NCBI GenBank assembly: GCA_029962745.1
Contig: CM057162.1
Span: 21,541,932-21,605,931 of the forward strand
Direction of reading: 5' to 3'
From: Echinometra lucunter
Lineage: Eukaryota; Echinodermata; Echinoidea; Camarodonta; Echinometridae
DNA: 64,000 nucleotides
In this document: positions 1 through 11,348 of the stretch, piece after piece
Layout: every line of letters starts with the position of its first letter
Position numbering within the stretch: the stretch's first letter is position 1
Notes under the pieces: model-generated
The model's input: only the letters and a program-made list of their open reading frames with translations
What the model was told of the DNA's origin: nothing
The model's database searches: none
Made by a program: the position numbers and the translations under genes

Positions 1-1000
1 TCTCAGTTCTTTTAACGTCACAGCATAAGTCAAGTAATGTACAACGTATCATAATCATTAATGAATAATGATTTATATATTCATTTTCGGTCAAAATGAT
101 AATGAATTGTTTTGTTGGAAATTAAAATAAACTGAACTGAACTGAAAAAGGAACAAAAATTAAATGAAAATCGTATACTAGGGGAAGGGGGGGGGTGGAG
201 TAATTTTGCAAATCAATGATTTTTTTTTTTGGGGGGGGTTGTATTTATACTTACATTGAACTGAACTGAATTACTTTTTCATTTCTTATGACATTCAATA
301 TAAGTGAATATCGAGATTATTGGTAATGCAGTCACACTTTTAAAAAAAAAAATGAGAAAAATTTTGAGCATCCTATTAGGCACTTCATATTCAATTCGTA
401 AAATTAGGCGCACCTTTACTAACAACTTTATGAAATCACCCCCCCCCCCCAGACGCGTCTTTTATTTATTTTTTTTTTTTTTTAACCAAGCGAGCCCCGA
501 AATTAGTATCAGCGGCTTCATTCAAGAAGAGCTGTGATACTTTAACTATTTTGACGAAATAAACGCCATTGTTATCAATCTTCATAAAGAAAAAAAAAAC
601 ACTAGCTAAGAGTACCCTTGGCGTCAAACCCGTGCCCCAGCCAAGAGAACGGAACAGCAATAATTTAGTATGCAGCGCCGGAGACCGCTTGGCCACGACC
701 TGACGACGCTGTTAAAGTGTTCTCTAATATATTTTATATCTGACATTCATTGACAGTCTTTCTTTTCAGACATGTTTTTAACATGTTTCTAACATTTCGG
801 TCATACCCTTTGGCTCGCTTGGCTACGAAATAAAGCCACTCCATTAGTAACCCTTCCCTGAATATCAGTCATTGCCAAACATGCTAAAGGACTACAATTT
901 TTTTTGTCTATTTCTTTTTTGCGGATCTTTTTTAATCACACTAAAACGTTCGAGAATAACATTCTTTTAATTTTTATTTTCATGTTTGGTCATTTTTCAG
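1..1000. other. Intergenic DNA upstream of the lectin gene
   Basis: No coding exon is recognisable here. The stretch holds homopolymer runs (G-run near 190 and 230, C-run near 440, T-run near 470) and a short A-rich segment ending in repeated TGAAC units at 121-145. That tail resembles the 3' end of a CR1-like retroposon, but it is too short to prove. A 5' UTR exon of the lectin gene may lie here, because its start codon directly follows a TTTTTCAG acceptor-like sequence. Confidence 0.5.
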
Positions 1001-1085
1001 ATGGATCTTCTCCTTTTCCCTTTCATCGTTATATTCAGCCAAACCATTTCATGCACTTATCAAGCAAATGTACTTACTAACGAAG
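1001..1085 (+). CDS. Lectin exon 1: signal peptide
   Basis: The ATG directly follows a TTTTTCAG acceptor-like site. It encodes MDLLLFPFIVIFSQTISC and a short spacer ending in Asn-Glu. The Leu/Phe/Ile core is a typical secretion signal. The donor GTAAGC at 1086 leaves one base of the next codon (phase 1), which fits the first lectin exon. A 5' UTR exon may lie upstream. Confidence 0.65.
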
Positions 1086-1297
1086 GTAAGCTACAGTTAT
1101 CTTGCCGAAATCAGCAGCAGTAATAGTAGTAGTAATAGTAGTAGTTGGAGTAGTATTATTATTATTATTAGGAGTAGTAGTAGTAGGAGGAGGAGGAGGA
1201 GTAATAGTTGTAGTAGTAGTAGTAGTAGTAGTCATGGTAGTAGTAGAAGTGGTAGTAGTAGTAGTAGTAGTAGTAATAGTAGTAGTAATAGTAGTAA

Positions 1298-1344
<47 letters not shown>

Positions 1345-1412
1345 ATAGCAGTAATAGTAGTCGCTGTAGTAGTAGTAGGAGTAGTAATAATAGTACTACT
1401 ACTACAACTATA

Positions 1413-1452
<40 letters not shown>

Positions 1453-1454
1453 AT

Positions 1455-1508
<54 letters not shown>

Positions 1509-2807
1509 ATAGTAGTAGTAGTAGTAATAGCAGTAGAAGTTGTTATCACTGCTTATTGTTGTTGTTTTAGGAGTAGTAATAGGCCTAGGTGTACAATATA
1601 CAGGGGCGGCGTCAGGGTATTTTGATAGGGGGCAAGATGACCGTAGGTGATTTTATTTACGTTTAAAATTAGCAAATAAGGGCATTACATAGTTGCTTGA
1701 CCCATCCGTCTCTTTCCACATACTCTTCTTTCTTCTTCCTCCTCTTTTCTTCTTCTTTTTCTTCTCTTTTCTCTCTCTCTCTCTCCCTTTTTAATCATTA
1801 AAAAAAATAGCGGGGGGGGGGGGGGGGGGTCGTCGTCCCCTTGGCCCCTGCCAGAATGTATCTTGTTTATTGTATTCGGTTCGATACGTTATCAACCTCA
1901 ACCGTGTTGGTGCGCAGATATTTCCGCCAGCGTATACCCTTGCAGCTGGTTATGGGCGACAAGTGATGCCCCAAAGTTTTCACCTCAAATGTGGATGTTT
2001 TCTTTAATCAGTTTTTTTTTGTATCTGATGGAAATTAAACATTTCCTGAATTCATTAGAATGGTATATGAAAGAATACATTACGAGTAGAAAACTTGGTG
2101 TGGTTTAAAGTAAAAGCATGATAAAATGGGATAGTACATACATCCATCATTTTATAATTTGCAGAGGAGACGTACTTAAAATTTGCTAACAATTTTTAAA
2201 GTTTTTTTTTTTAAATTTTCACCCCCAGATGACGCCCATGAATTCATGTGTCACATGTCAAGTCTTGTTTTGTTGTTCATAAGTAGCCAGTTAATGGAGT
2301 AAGCCTAAAATAAAATAGTTGAAATGGTAAGGCGTTAAACAACATATTTCTTATTGGTGTTTATCCGTTTCCTCTCAGTTTACACTCACATCCATCTCTG
2401 TTTTATTCATCGCTGTCTCGTTAATACTGTAGAATGTTATAGAACTGGACACATCGACTCCTGCTATCGTTTTTCCGAGAGTCCATCGAACTTCTCTTCA
2501 GCCACATTATCTTGTGAGAATGTGGGAATGCACGTGGTGTACATAGGATCTCAAGAAGAACAGGATTTCCTAGAAACCAAAGTTGCTGAGAGGGAATATT
2601 GGATAGGATTGTCCAGTGTGTCATGGTTAGACGGCTCCGCCATAGCCTTTTTTAACTTTCCAGACCTTCAAGTGGCTTTCAATGATGGTGGAAGTTGTTT
2701 CATACTAGTTATTAGACATGGAAAGTGGCACGATGCTGACTGTTCTAGTGCGAATCGTTTCATTTGTGAAAAAGAAGGCCGTAAGTACCACTTCTCGCGT
2801 TCTTTCT

Positions 2808-2897
<90 letters not shown>

Positions 2898-2991
2898 TGA
2901 AAGAAATTTGACAAATGAAAACAACTTTGGCAACTCCATTGTGAATGATAGGGACCTATGCAATTATTATTCTCCCATTTCCATTTTTTCA

Positions 2992-3027
<36 letters not shown>

Positions 3028-4824
3028 TCTCAATTGATCTCACATGTATTTCTTTCCACGAGAGTTACCAAAGCTGTTGTATAATTATGTTATTTGATTA
3101 CACACACACACACACACACACACGCATATATATATACATATATATGTATATATATATATATATATGTATCTATATATATATAATACCTCAAAGATTGGGT
3201 TGCCCGCTACCGGCGGTTTGACGCTTGGCGATCTTCAGGCGGACTGGCTACTGGGTTTCCCTCGTTTGGGGCAATGGTTGCACGGAACGGCAATGGTTGG
3301 GTGGTTTCTTCTACCTATTGTTATGACGGCATTTTGTAAGTAGCTCAGATCGACGGTTGATCGCTTTCCCTTTATTAGTGGCTACAGCCACTTTCTCTTC
3401 CATGCACAGATTGCACATTCCGCATTTCCTTTTTTTTGAGGTTTGATTTCTTGAATATGTCCCATCTTAGACTGTAGTTTGTTTGCTTCCTTTTGAGTCT
3501 CCATATATATTTTGAAAGTTAAGTTTCATTTTCATATTTTTCATGTCGAAATGATTTGGTGTGGTTCCTGTACCTTTCCTTGAAAGACCCCCGCGAGTCC
3601 GAAATAAATCACACCACTTTGGCCATGGGTGTTAGTGACCTTGTAGACAATCGCGTTGACCAGACAATTGCCACGTAGAGGGCAGTCTTCCTTCACCCTA
3701 CAGTTACAAGTTTACAAGGAAGACTGCCCTCTACGTGGCAATTTTCTGGTCAACGCGATTGTCTGCAAGGTCAATATCACCCATGGCCAAAGTGATGTGA
3801 TTTATTTCGGACTCGCGGGGGGTCTTTCAAGGAAAGGTACAGGAACCACACCAAATCATTTCGACACGAAAAATATGAAAATGAAACTAAACTTTCAAAA
3901 CATATATGGAGACTCAAAAGGAAGCAAACAAATTACAGTCTAAGATGGGACATATTCACGAAATCAAACCTCAAAAAAAGGAAATGCGGAATGTGCAATC
4001 TGTGCATGGAAGAGAAAGTGGCTGTAGCGGTTAATAAAGGGAAAGCGCTCTACTGCCGATATGAGCTAATTACAAAATGCGGTCATAACAATAGGTAGAA
4101 GAAACCACCCGACCGTTGCCGTTCAGTGCATCCATCGCCCCAAACGAGGGAAACCCACTAGCCAGTCCGCCTGAAGATCGCCAAGCGTCAAACAGCCGGT
4201 AGCGGGCAACCCAATCTTTGAGGTATGTCTAATATGCCCTACTGCATTGCATTGAGCACGATAGCTGAACTTGGTATAACCTCTGTACTACTATATACAT
4301 ATATAAGTTTCAAGTTTCAAGTTTCAAATTTCAAGTTTCCTTTATTTCATTTCAACTCAACATATTACAAAAATATGAAATGATAACCATACAAATCAAT
4401 ACAGGGAATATGTAAGCAATAATACTATGCAAGCAATAAGACAATACAAAGAAATAGAAAATGTTTTCGGTAGGCAAATAATAATCATACAATTATGATA
4501 TATACAATGAGGGTAAAACAAAATATAGAACAATCTCGATTAAACATCTGCAAGGCTATTTCTACTTATCTTTTGATAAAATAAAAGTTTAGGAAATGGA
4601 GGGATCCACTGAAAAGCAGGGCTTGTTAAATGTGGACCCCTCAAAGAATTGTATAAAAGATAAATCAGTAGGTAGAAGTATAATAATCATACAAGAAAAA
4701 AAAAATAAAGTTGATGTGATGGTTGATGGAATATGGAGTTAATGGAATTAGAGTGAAAAAAAGAAAAGTGATCAAGAGGATAGGGTGGTGCTTAGGTGTG
4801 GGTGAAAGAGAAAGAGAGGAAAGG

Positions 4825-4871
<47 letters not shown>

Positions 4872-7800
4872 GGGAAGGGAGTAAGACAAAGTTGGGTACC
4901 GATCGCTCAATTGGGGGTCGCTCTATATGAATCGAGAATTTGCTTTTTTAGCTTGGTTTTAAAACAATTCAAACTAGCGGCATTTATAATGTCATTGCTG
5001 AGAGTGTTCCAGTATTTAGGACCGTAAAAAGTAATTGTTTTTTGTGCAAAACGAGTGCGGGTACGGGGAAGATGAAAACGGAGGGATTGTCGGATTGGAT
5101 AACTGTGAATGGTGTTGTTTTTTGTAAACATTTTAGTCAATATGTTTGGTAGAACATTTATGTTCATTTTGTACATGAATTGCCCTGTATGAAAAAGAAA
5201 CAAATCTGGAAATTTTAGGATATTCGACTTGTAGAACAAATCATCGGTATGAGAACGAATAGGAGCATCATTAATAATCCTTATAACCTTCTTTTGTAGA
5301 ATAAATATCTTGTCGGTGAGATTTTTGTAGACATTACCCCATGCCAGTATTCCATAATTAAAATACGGAAGTAGTAGTGTAAAGTACAGTGTAAAAAGTG
5401 TTGATTTTGGGAAAAAATGTCGAAGTTTATTTAATATACCAATATTTCGTGATATAGTTTTGGATATATTAAGGATGTGAATGTTCCATTTCAATTTATC
5501 GTCAATCAAGTATATAAACATGTACATATGTGTGTACGTGTGTGTGTGTGCGTGAGTGCGCTTATGTCTGTGTGTGTCATGTGGAAATTTTTTCTCACGA
5601 AATATGACTAACCAACAAATAGTTAAATATTTAACCGAAAAATGGTTGAATATTTAACCAACAAGGTTAATCAACACCAAGTTAACTAACATTGAGCAAA
5701 ATACAACCAACAAGCTGTTTAAGTTTAATCAGCCCATCAATTAATCTACCAACGTTGACCAAAATACAACCAACAAATGATTAAAACTTTTAATCAACCA
5801 CAGGTTAAACTTTAATCAGTAGGCCGTTGATCAAAGTTTTAACCTCAAACGTGTGGTTCACCTGGTTGATTAAAATCTTAACCGACAACATTGAAATCGC
5901 AATCAACGTTCTTATCCTACAGTCACACCGCCAGACCGACCCCAAACCGATCTCCAAATACAAATTTTGTGCCATTCGTTCTGATGTCTGCATGGATAGG
6001 TCTGCTGTAGTTTTACGCCGGTCTGATATCGAGATTTGTCGGTCTGTAATCAGTTTAATGTCGGACTAGAGAAATTGTACAATGCAATTCACTTTGATTT
6101 TGTGATAGCTATGTGCTAATTTTTCGCGATTTTTTTGGTTTGTTTTTGTTTTGTTTACATTTTATCAGCATGTTGCCCAAATTACGCAAAAAATGGAAGT
6201 TCGTGCTATCTGTTCTTTGACAATGAGTTGGACTTCTATTCGTCTAAATCCTTTTGCGAGAGCCTTGGAATGCACCTAGTCTACATAGGATCGAAGGAAG
6301 AAGACGCCTTCCTGTTCATGACAGGGGATAACGACTTTCAGTATTGGGTGGGATTAGGAAGTGTGACTTGGCGAGATGGTTCAAGCTTGACTTACAACCA
6401 TTTTCCCAGTCCTACAAGTTCGTTTAATAGTGGAGGATATTGCTACCGCATGAGACCATCAAGTTACAAATGGTATGACGACACCTGTAATAAAGAGTAC
6501 TACTACATTTGTGAACGAGAAGATGGTGAGTATGTAAACGAATTTCAGTTTTCCTGTTTCTTATCTAAAGTTTAATTAAACTGGCAGAATTTCAACTTTA
6601 AAAAATATATATTATGACGTCATCGCTAGTGAACGGCGTTCCAGATTGAGGTGAACTGCAAAACCGATGTGAACACAAACTAGATTCTGGTAGTTGGCAG
6701 GCGTGATCATAATCAGAGGTAATGTCATTTTTTTCAAATTTTAACCAAATATTTGCTTTTGAAATAAGCGTATTCTTATCACAACTTTTACCACTGACCT
6801 GCAAACGAAGAGAATTGCCTGCAAGTTACGTCAGTATGCAGCCGTCCACTATGTGAACACGAACACTGAAAAGCCGCCAATTAGATACACAGATATTTTA
6901 CACATCCTGTTATAAGATGCGCTAAAGAGGTCAAGTTTAAGGCAACCTTAAATGTTGTCGAGGACGCTATTCGATTCATAAAACCCATGAAACGGGAGAT
7001 TTTATTCCATAACCAGAATTCTGCAAGCGAGTGTCCGCATATTCGTCTATAAAGTATCATTTTTTGGAAAAAATCATAAAACTTGAGCCACATCATGGCA
7101 ACATGTTTAGCTGTGTTGCTTTGTACCCATTCCCTGCAATACGATGAAATGCTCCTGGATGGTGAAGTGGGGAATAAACGCCATGTGTGAAAGGACCTCA
7201 TGTCTCGGTACAATAAGTAGTGCTTAATAGTTTGCAGGTAAAAATCAACAACAAACGTTTGTGAGAAAAGCAAATGTTTGTACCACAGTAATGACTCGTT
7301 TTGGGCTAACAAAAAAATCTTCTTTTTCAAATTTTTTAGATATTTTCGAGTAGCAATCAACCTCAGCAATATGTCCAAATATCACAATATTTTTGCAGCG
7401 AGGTGTCCAGCTATCCTCGAATTCTGTTGGAAAATGTACATAGTATGATCTAATTTATTTTGGTTATAATTCTACGTTTTACTTCGGTTTTTGTCAGTAG
7501 TTTCCTTCACTCGCTCGTAGAAACAACATAGTTTTGCATAGCAAGCGACGAGCCAAATAGCGTCATGATATTTGGCAGTCAGGGGATCAGAAAATATTAT
7601 TGAAATACCTTTGAGACCTATCGAAGAGTATAACATTTTCCTTGCTCGCTGCGCTCTTTCATATGATATTTAAACAGGACAGTTTGGAAAGGCATACGAA
7701 TGGGGCATGCAAGCGAGTTGATGGAATATGTGATTTAGATATCTTATAGCCTATGGTGTATTTTGATGACGAAATAATAATTTGTCAACAAAATAATGTG

Positions 7801-10732
7801 TTTTACTCGCTCGCTTTACTCGCTCGTAATATGCAGAAACAGGGTGATTTGGAACAGTAAAAATTTGGACAAGATATTCTAAAATAAAGTCATATTTGGC
7901 AGCAAGGTTTCCAAATATACCATTCAGATATGTTATAGGTATAGAGAGTATCTTGATGACAAAATAGCATTGGAATTTGTAAACAAATTTTCGGCATTAC
8001 TCCCAGTGTTAACCCTAAAATGGCGGGGGGGGGGGGGGGTGGTTGAATCAACCCCCCCCCCCTCGAAATTTTCCGCGACCATTCTGCCGTGCGAATATTT
8101 TTGACCGCGCCACTGGCTGAATTTTTTCTTTAGAGCCTCTGCATCTTTTGACACCATTTTTGCGAAAATCGACCTAGCCGTTACGATGCTGCACGCCCTT
8201 TTATACGTGCTCGTCAGACCGAAAATGGCTCAAAAACTTGATTATGTGTACAAAGTCAATGTAAATTGAGTTTTCTCATCTTATTCATAAGGATATGATA
8301 ATTTCAAATTTTATTCGCTGAAATCAATTGATTTTGGCATAATTATGCTTGAAAAAGGTTTTGTGATAAATTTAGCCCTCCAAAAACAAAAGGTCAAAAA
8401 ACAAAGAAATACATTTAAAAAATCATTAAACAAAAAATACATAAGAAATTTATTTTGATACTGCCTTTTTTTTCATGACTAGTACATTGTTTGGAATGAT
8501 ACAAGGAATATTTACACCAAAAGTTATGAGGAGCTTTATTTTCTGATTCAGAACAAACATGATTTTATGCATAAATTTGCATAATTAATCAAAATCGAAT
8601 TTTTCAGAGTATTCGACTATACGAATTTGTAGATTACGTGACAAGTGACATGCGTGCCGTCGACGGCCGAGATCTCGGGGGGGGGGGGGGGGTTGAATCA
8701 CTCCCCCCCCCCCCCGGCCATAGAACAGCCAAAAAGGCCCGGCTGTATGCTTGACCTGTAATGAAAGTCACAAGTCAGAAAAAAATGGAACCAGCGGGAT
8801 TCGAACCTGCCATCTATGCTGCTTGGCGGGCAGCGACTTAAAAAACCAGGCTATTCTGGTTCACGGCCAAGTCTCGATGAACTGGACTCAAATACCCGAG
8901 ACCCTCTTCTTTCTGACTCATTGACATGCAACGTGGACAATAGATAGTAGATGATAGTAAATAACTTGGAATGTTTGACTCGATGGCTTCGCTCGGTATG
9001 GAAAAAAGCAGTGTGGCTCAAAATCTAAAAAAAAGTGTCCTTCGCCAAAATAGAAAAAAAAAGAAAAGAAAAGAAATATTCGAGGCCCCTAAACATTCCA
9101 TTGAAATGATGAGGATCTACCTCTGCCATATTGTTCGAAAATAATTTCTTGTATGAAGTACGAGAGGGACGGAAGATTATACTTAGAAAGCAGCTAATCT
9201 GTCGGAAAATATTGGTCTTTTTTGCAAAATATTCTAGCGACGCCCCTGTCTCTGTGATCCATCACGTCCAAATCCCCCACACCCTTTCCCAGCTAGGTCG
9301 TTTTGCTCCCTCGCGGAGGATATTCAGCATAAATCTTCCCCCAACCACGAATAGACATCGACACCCATCATGCCCGTGGCAGCGGATGTCAGATCAGATG
9401 TGATTTGTGAAAATCAAAAAAGAAAAGAACAAGAAAACAGTATATGAAGAAACGAAGAGTTTGCTTGCAAAAGAGGGTGAAATCCATTTTTGTAACTACA
9501 GAGGAAAACACATTTGTTTGCCAAATTTTGTACAAGCATCTATGGAAAAGTAAAATTTGAAAGTGCATTTTTCACGACTGCACTGAAATTTTGCTTAATA
9601 CTTTTGTTTCAAAGCCAAGTACAAATTTGAACAACGTTCTGACATCAAGAACCTAATTTTCATCAGAAGTGGATCTAACCCCTTTTGCAAACAAGCCCTT
9701 CAGATATCGAATATCAAATAAAAATAACTCTCCAGGGCATGCTGCTTACTTTTCACATATGTAACTGTAAACAATGCACATTAGGTTCTCACTTTTGAAG
9801 TATGACATACTTCTTTATACAGCGGCAGCAGCAAAGCAAACAGAGTGGCTCAAACAGGGAAATGCAACTGAAGTTCAGCCGTGTGCACTGATGCAGAAAT
9901 TAACCTGTTTACTACTGAATTCTCAAGCTCCCATATACTTAATACAGGGTCTATCCGCTTCCAGTAGGCAACCGTTTAATAGAAAATATACCAATGTATC
10001 CTCCAAAATGACCAAACAATCTTCCCGACTGTCTTAATTAACATCAGCAGGAACCTCTTCAGGTGCTCTAACGCTGAGCCCAATTTCGACAACTGAAAGA
10101 ACTTCACCTTCAACTGTTGTCTCCTGCTCCAGAGACTCAGGTAAATATAACTATTTTCACTTTCTTTGTTTTATTGGCATACTGATGCGAATTGTCAAAG
10201 GGCAGTAATAGTATACTTTGTACTCTTTCCCTGCTCATAAGGAAACATGGGGGGGGGGGGGGCAGTTTTGCAAATTCCTCAACTTGTAAAACCAATTGAT
10301 AGAGAAACAAAATGAACATTTAGATTGAGATGATAATGATCATAATGATAATAATGTTGATACTATACAAATGATGATATTAAATGATGATGATGATGAT
10401 GATGATGATGATTAGGATGATGATATTACTACTTATACAAAGTTAGCTCTTCTTGTCTCATTGTTTATCCAATTCTTGTAGTTCTTACGCGATCCTCGTC
10501 TTTCAAACTTCTTTCCGAAAATGTCGCGCTGATGGAAGACTTCGTGACGTCATCCTACACTACGTCGTCTGTAACGAGGTGCGCCAAACTGTGTCTGGTT
10601 GACCCTTATTGCAGGTACTTTACCTACATCGCACACGAGATGGCGTGCTTCCTCGGCGAGACATGCTTTGGTGCAGATGGATCAAACTTTGAAGCACACC
10701 CTGGAGCAAAAACATATTCGACAGTTAATTAG
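1001..10732 (+). CDS. Secreted double C-type lectin with C-terminal PAN/Apple-like domain (5 exons)
   Basis: Exons inferred: 1001-1085, 2433-2780, 6169-6525, 10048-10140, 10482-10732, giving 1134 nt (377 aa plus stop). Every intron has GT-AG ends and is phase 1, so the joined frame stays open to the TAA at 10730-10732. Order of parts: hydrophobic signal peptide (about residues 1-20), CTLD1 (29-144), CTLD2 (145-263), Ser/Thr-rich linker (264-294), PAN/Apple-like domain (295-377). C-type lectin domains bind sugars or proteins outside the cell and PAN domains bind protein or carbohydrate, so a secreted recognition or immune lectin is a reasonable inference. Neither CTLD has an EPN or QPD motif, so calcium-dependent sugar binding is doubtful. 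Exon joining rests on phase and splice sites, not on transcripts; further small exons could exist in the long introns. Confidence 0.75.
1108..1533 (+). repeat. (TAG/AGT)n trinucleotide microsatellite
   Basis: About 430 bases of imperfect TAG repeats in intron 1 of the lectin gene. Long poly-Ser, poly-Val and poly-Thr frames here are artefacts of the repeat. Confidence 0.95.
1601..1850 (+). mobile_element. hAT-like MITE with pyrimidine-rich core, copy A
   Basis: It starts CAGGGGCGGCGTCAGGG and ends GGCCCCTG, an inverted end pair typical of hAT elements. The inside has a TAGGTGA block, a segment ending in GCTTGACCC, a CTTCTT-rich core and a G-run. Copies with the same order of blocks occur at 36825-37013 and, inverted, at 46274-46533. 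It encodes no protein. No clean target-site duplication is visible at this copy. Confidence 0.6.
2433..2780 (+). CDS. Lectin exon 2: C-type lectin domain 1
   Basis: 116 codons, phase 1-1. It is a long-form CTLD with N-terminal Cys pair (ECYRTG..DSCYRF), the GMHVVYIGSQEEQDFL helix-strand segment, the hallmark WIGL, a WLDG turn, and the C-terminal KWHDADC...FICE with its disulfide cysteines. The WND calcium/sugar motif reads WHD, and the EPN/QPD tripeptide is absent (the loop reads FNFPDLQ). A domain like this often binds ligands without calcium. Acceptor TACTGTAG and donor GTAAGT flank it. Confidence 0.85.
2811..3183. repeat. CA/TA dinucleotide microsatellites
   Basis: (CA)n followed by (TA)n at 2811-2898, (TA)n at 2994-3025, and (CA)n/(TA)n at 3101-3183, in lectin intron 2. 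The last run abuts the palindrome at 3183. Confidence 0.95.
3310..3690 (-). pseudogene. Penelope-like GIY-YIG endonuclease fragment, left arm
   Basis: Mirror copy of the right-arm endonuclease. It begins with CPLRGNCLVNAIVYK on the minus strand near the palindrome centre. It is also frameshifted at the G tract, which has five G here against six in the other arm, so the two arms have drifted separately. Non-functional. Confidence 0.75.
3725..4098 (+). pseudogene. Penelope-like GIY-YIG endonuclease fragment, right arm
   Basis: Starts at a CPLRGN motif, then VIYFGLAGG (the YIG-like motif). It continues in the +2 frame with FKERYRNHTKSFR, KLSKHIWRLK and the Cys cluster CGMCNLCMEEK, and ends at a stop after KCGHNNR. 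These match the family-typical order of the Penelope-like element endonuclease. The frame is broken at a six-G run (3816-3824 region). Only the C-terminal domain is present; no reverse transcriptase is adjacent. It is a dead fragment. Confidence 0.8.
4309..5527 (-). mobile_element. 5'-truncated CR1/L2-like LINE
   Basis: On the minus strand 5527-4907 encodes about 206 residues of the region after the reverse-transcriptase palm: LLLPYFNYGILAWGN, RIINDAP, then FYGPKYWNTLSNDI and a Lys-rich end (SLNCFKTKLKKQIL). These are typical of the C-terminus of CR1/L2/Jockey-group LINEs. A 3' UTR of about 570 bases follows, with a (GA)n run at 4830-4868 and a tail of repeated ACTTGAA units at 4309-4340. The catalytic palm is missing, as expected for 5' truncation. 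It lies in lectin intron 2. Confidence 0.8.
5600..5910. repeat. Degenerate AACCAACAA/GGTTAA repeat block
   Basis: AT-rich segment with many diverged copies of AACCAACAA and TTAACC, and a pair of about 30-base direct repeats (AAAATACAACCAACAA near 5698 and 5762) roughly 62 bases apart. Some copies are inverted. No coding content or known family recognised. Confidence 0.5.
6169..6525 (+). CDS. Lectin exon 3: C-type lectin domain 2
   Basis: 119 codons, phase 1-1, between a strong T-rich acceptor (TTTTATCAG) and GTGAGT donor. It has an N-terminal Cys-Cys-Pro, SSCYLF, GMHLVYIGSKEEDAFL, WVGL, WRDG and KWYDDTC...YYICE. It is clearly related to domain 1 (shared MH[LV]VYIGS[KQ]EE), which suggests duplication of one exon. 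No EPN or QPD is visible, and WND is replaced by WYD. Confidence 0.87.
8024..8062. repeat. G-run/C-run hairpin
   Basis: 16 G, then TGGTTGAATCAA, then a C-run, forming an almost perfect stem. A second copy with the same loop core TTGAATCA lies at 8677-8715. Confidence 0.85.
8788..8862 (-). tRNA. tRNA-like sequence (Gly-GCC-like anticodon), probably a pseudogene or SINE head
   Basis: On the minus strand the ends GAACCAG and CTGGTTC pair perfectly over 7 bases. The T arm has a perfect B-box GGTTCGAATCC, and the anticodon arm is GCTGC-CCGCCAA-GCAGC with GCC at the anticodon position. Against a working gene: position 33 is C rather than T, the D arm pairs poorly, the A-box is weak and the T stem has a mismatch. 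A degenerate tRNA copy or SINE head is more likely. Confidence 0.4.
10048..10140 (+). CDS. Lectin exon 4: Ser/Thr-rich linker
   Basis: A 93-nt exon, too short to stand out as an open frame. It lies between AACATCAG and GTAAAT. In the phase set by its neighbours it encodes a low-complexity stretch rich in Ser, Thr and Pro (for example SPISTTERTSPSTVVS) with one Cys. It is phase 1-1, so it is a clean insert between CTLD2 and the PAN exon. It may be an O-glycosylated spacer. Evidence is phase and composition only. Confidence 0.5.
10383..10412 (+). repeat. (GAT)n microsatellite
   Basis: About ten GAT repeats in the short intron between lectin exons 4 and 5. Confidence 0.9.
10482..10732 (+). CDS. 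Lectin exon 5: PAN/Apple-like domain and stop
   Basis: It follows a strong pyrimidine tract and TTGTAG acceptor, and the required phase (two bases before the first full codon) matches. It encodes about 82 residues with the PAN/Apple pattern TRCAKLCLVDPYCRYFTY, then MACFLGETCFG, giving five cysteines. The chain ends in a TAA at 10730-10732. PAN modules mediate protein or glycan contacts in secreted proteins; a C-terminal PAN after lectin domains is an uncommon but credible arrangement. Confidence 0.7.
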
Positions 10733-11342
10733 CTTTATCTGTCATCGTATTTAATGATTACAAATTACTAATATCTTCTTTGATTAAGACGGTGTTAGAT
10801 TCTTAAATAATTTGTACTACTTTAGTGAGCTACTTTGATAGTCATTGTTTGTTTTCAAATTAAAAAAAAACCCCTTTAACAAAGTGAGCTTTATACAGCT
10901 AAATGAGTTAACAAAGAGGAGGCGAGAGAGCGGATAAATTATTATTAAAGAAACGTAAAGCACAAACTTTGAGGAGAAATTCTATGTTTTGATTAATAAG
11001 AAGGAACCCTAATATTTCACTTTTCATCCTTCTAAATTAATTCTCCATGTATTCAATATCGATATAAGGTTCTCCCCTGTTTTTATTTTCTCTGAGAATA
11101 GAATTCATCATCGTTTGTATTCTTTATCTTTTTTGTACCTCTTATATTGTTTGTTTGTTTGTTTGTACACCATCTGCAAGTTGTCAAAACATTGTCAGAA
11201 TATTGTCAATCTGTGAAATATGAACAAAGATCTGAAACTGGAACGGGTACCCCAATGTCACTACTACTTATTTTTTTACGTTCCTAAACTCGAATGTGTG
11301 TTAGTGATTACGTGGATGGACGTCTTTTATTTTGGACATATC

Positions 11343-11348
11343 AATAAA
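11343..11348 (+). terminator. Candidate polyadenylation signal of the lectin gene
   Basis: An AATAAA hexamer lies about 610 bases after the lectin stop codon in AT-rich sequence that is free of recognisable repeats. Position and context suit a 3' UTR end, but AATAAA is frequent in AT-rich DNA, so this is tentative. Confidence 0.3.

Larger units (their letters stand above)
3183..4226. mobile_element. 1.04-kb palindrome of two opposed Penelope-like element fragments
   Basis: Left arm 3183-3693 and right arm 3716-4226 are each 511 bases and are inverted copies of each other around a 22-base spacer (3694-3715). Arms agree over nearly their whole length, with scattered substitutions and one-base indels. 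Read outward from the centre, each arm encodes the C-terminal GIY-YIG endonuclease of a Penelope-like retroelement. The whole lies in lectin intron 2. Transcripts could fold into a long hairpin. Confidence 0.85.
6526..10047. other. Lectin intron 3, largely degraded DNA transposon sequence
   Basis: No exon with good splice sites was seen. 7400-8115 has diverged modules with ACTCGCTCG motifs and repeated TTTTGATGACGAAAT / CTTGATGACAAAAT blocks, ending at 8107-8115 in GCGCCACTG, the inverse of a CAGTGGCGC hAT end. 9231-9249 ends in GACGCCCCTG, a second hAT-type terminus. Two G-run/C-run hairpins (8024-8062, 8677-8715) and a tRNA-like sequence lie between them. Confidence 0.5.

Noticed and set aside
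1068..1625. Long poly-Ser/poly-Val/poly-Thr frames
   Set aside because: They are translations of the TAG microsatellite in all frames.
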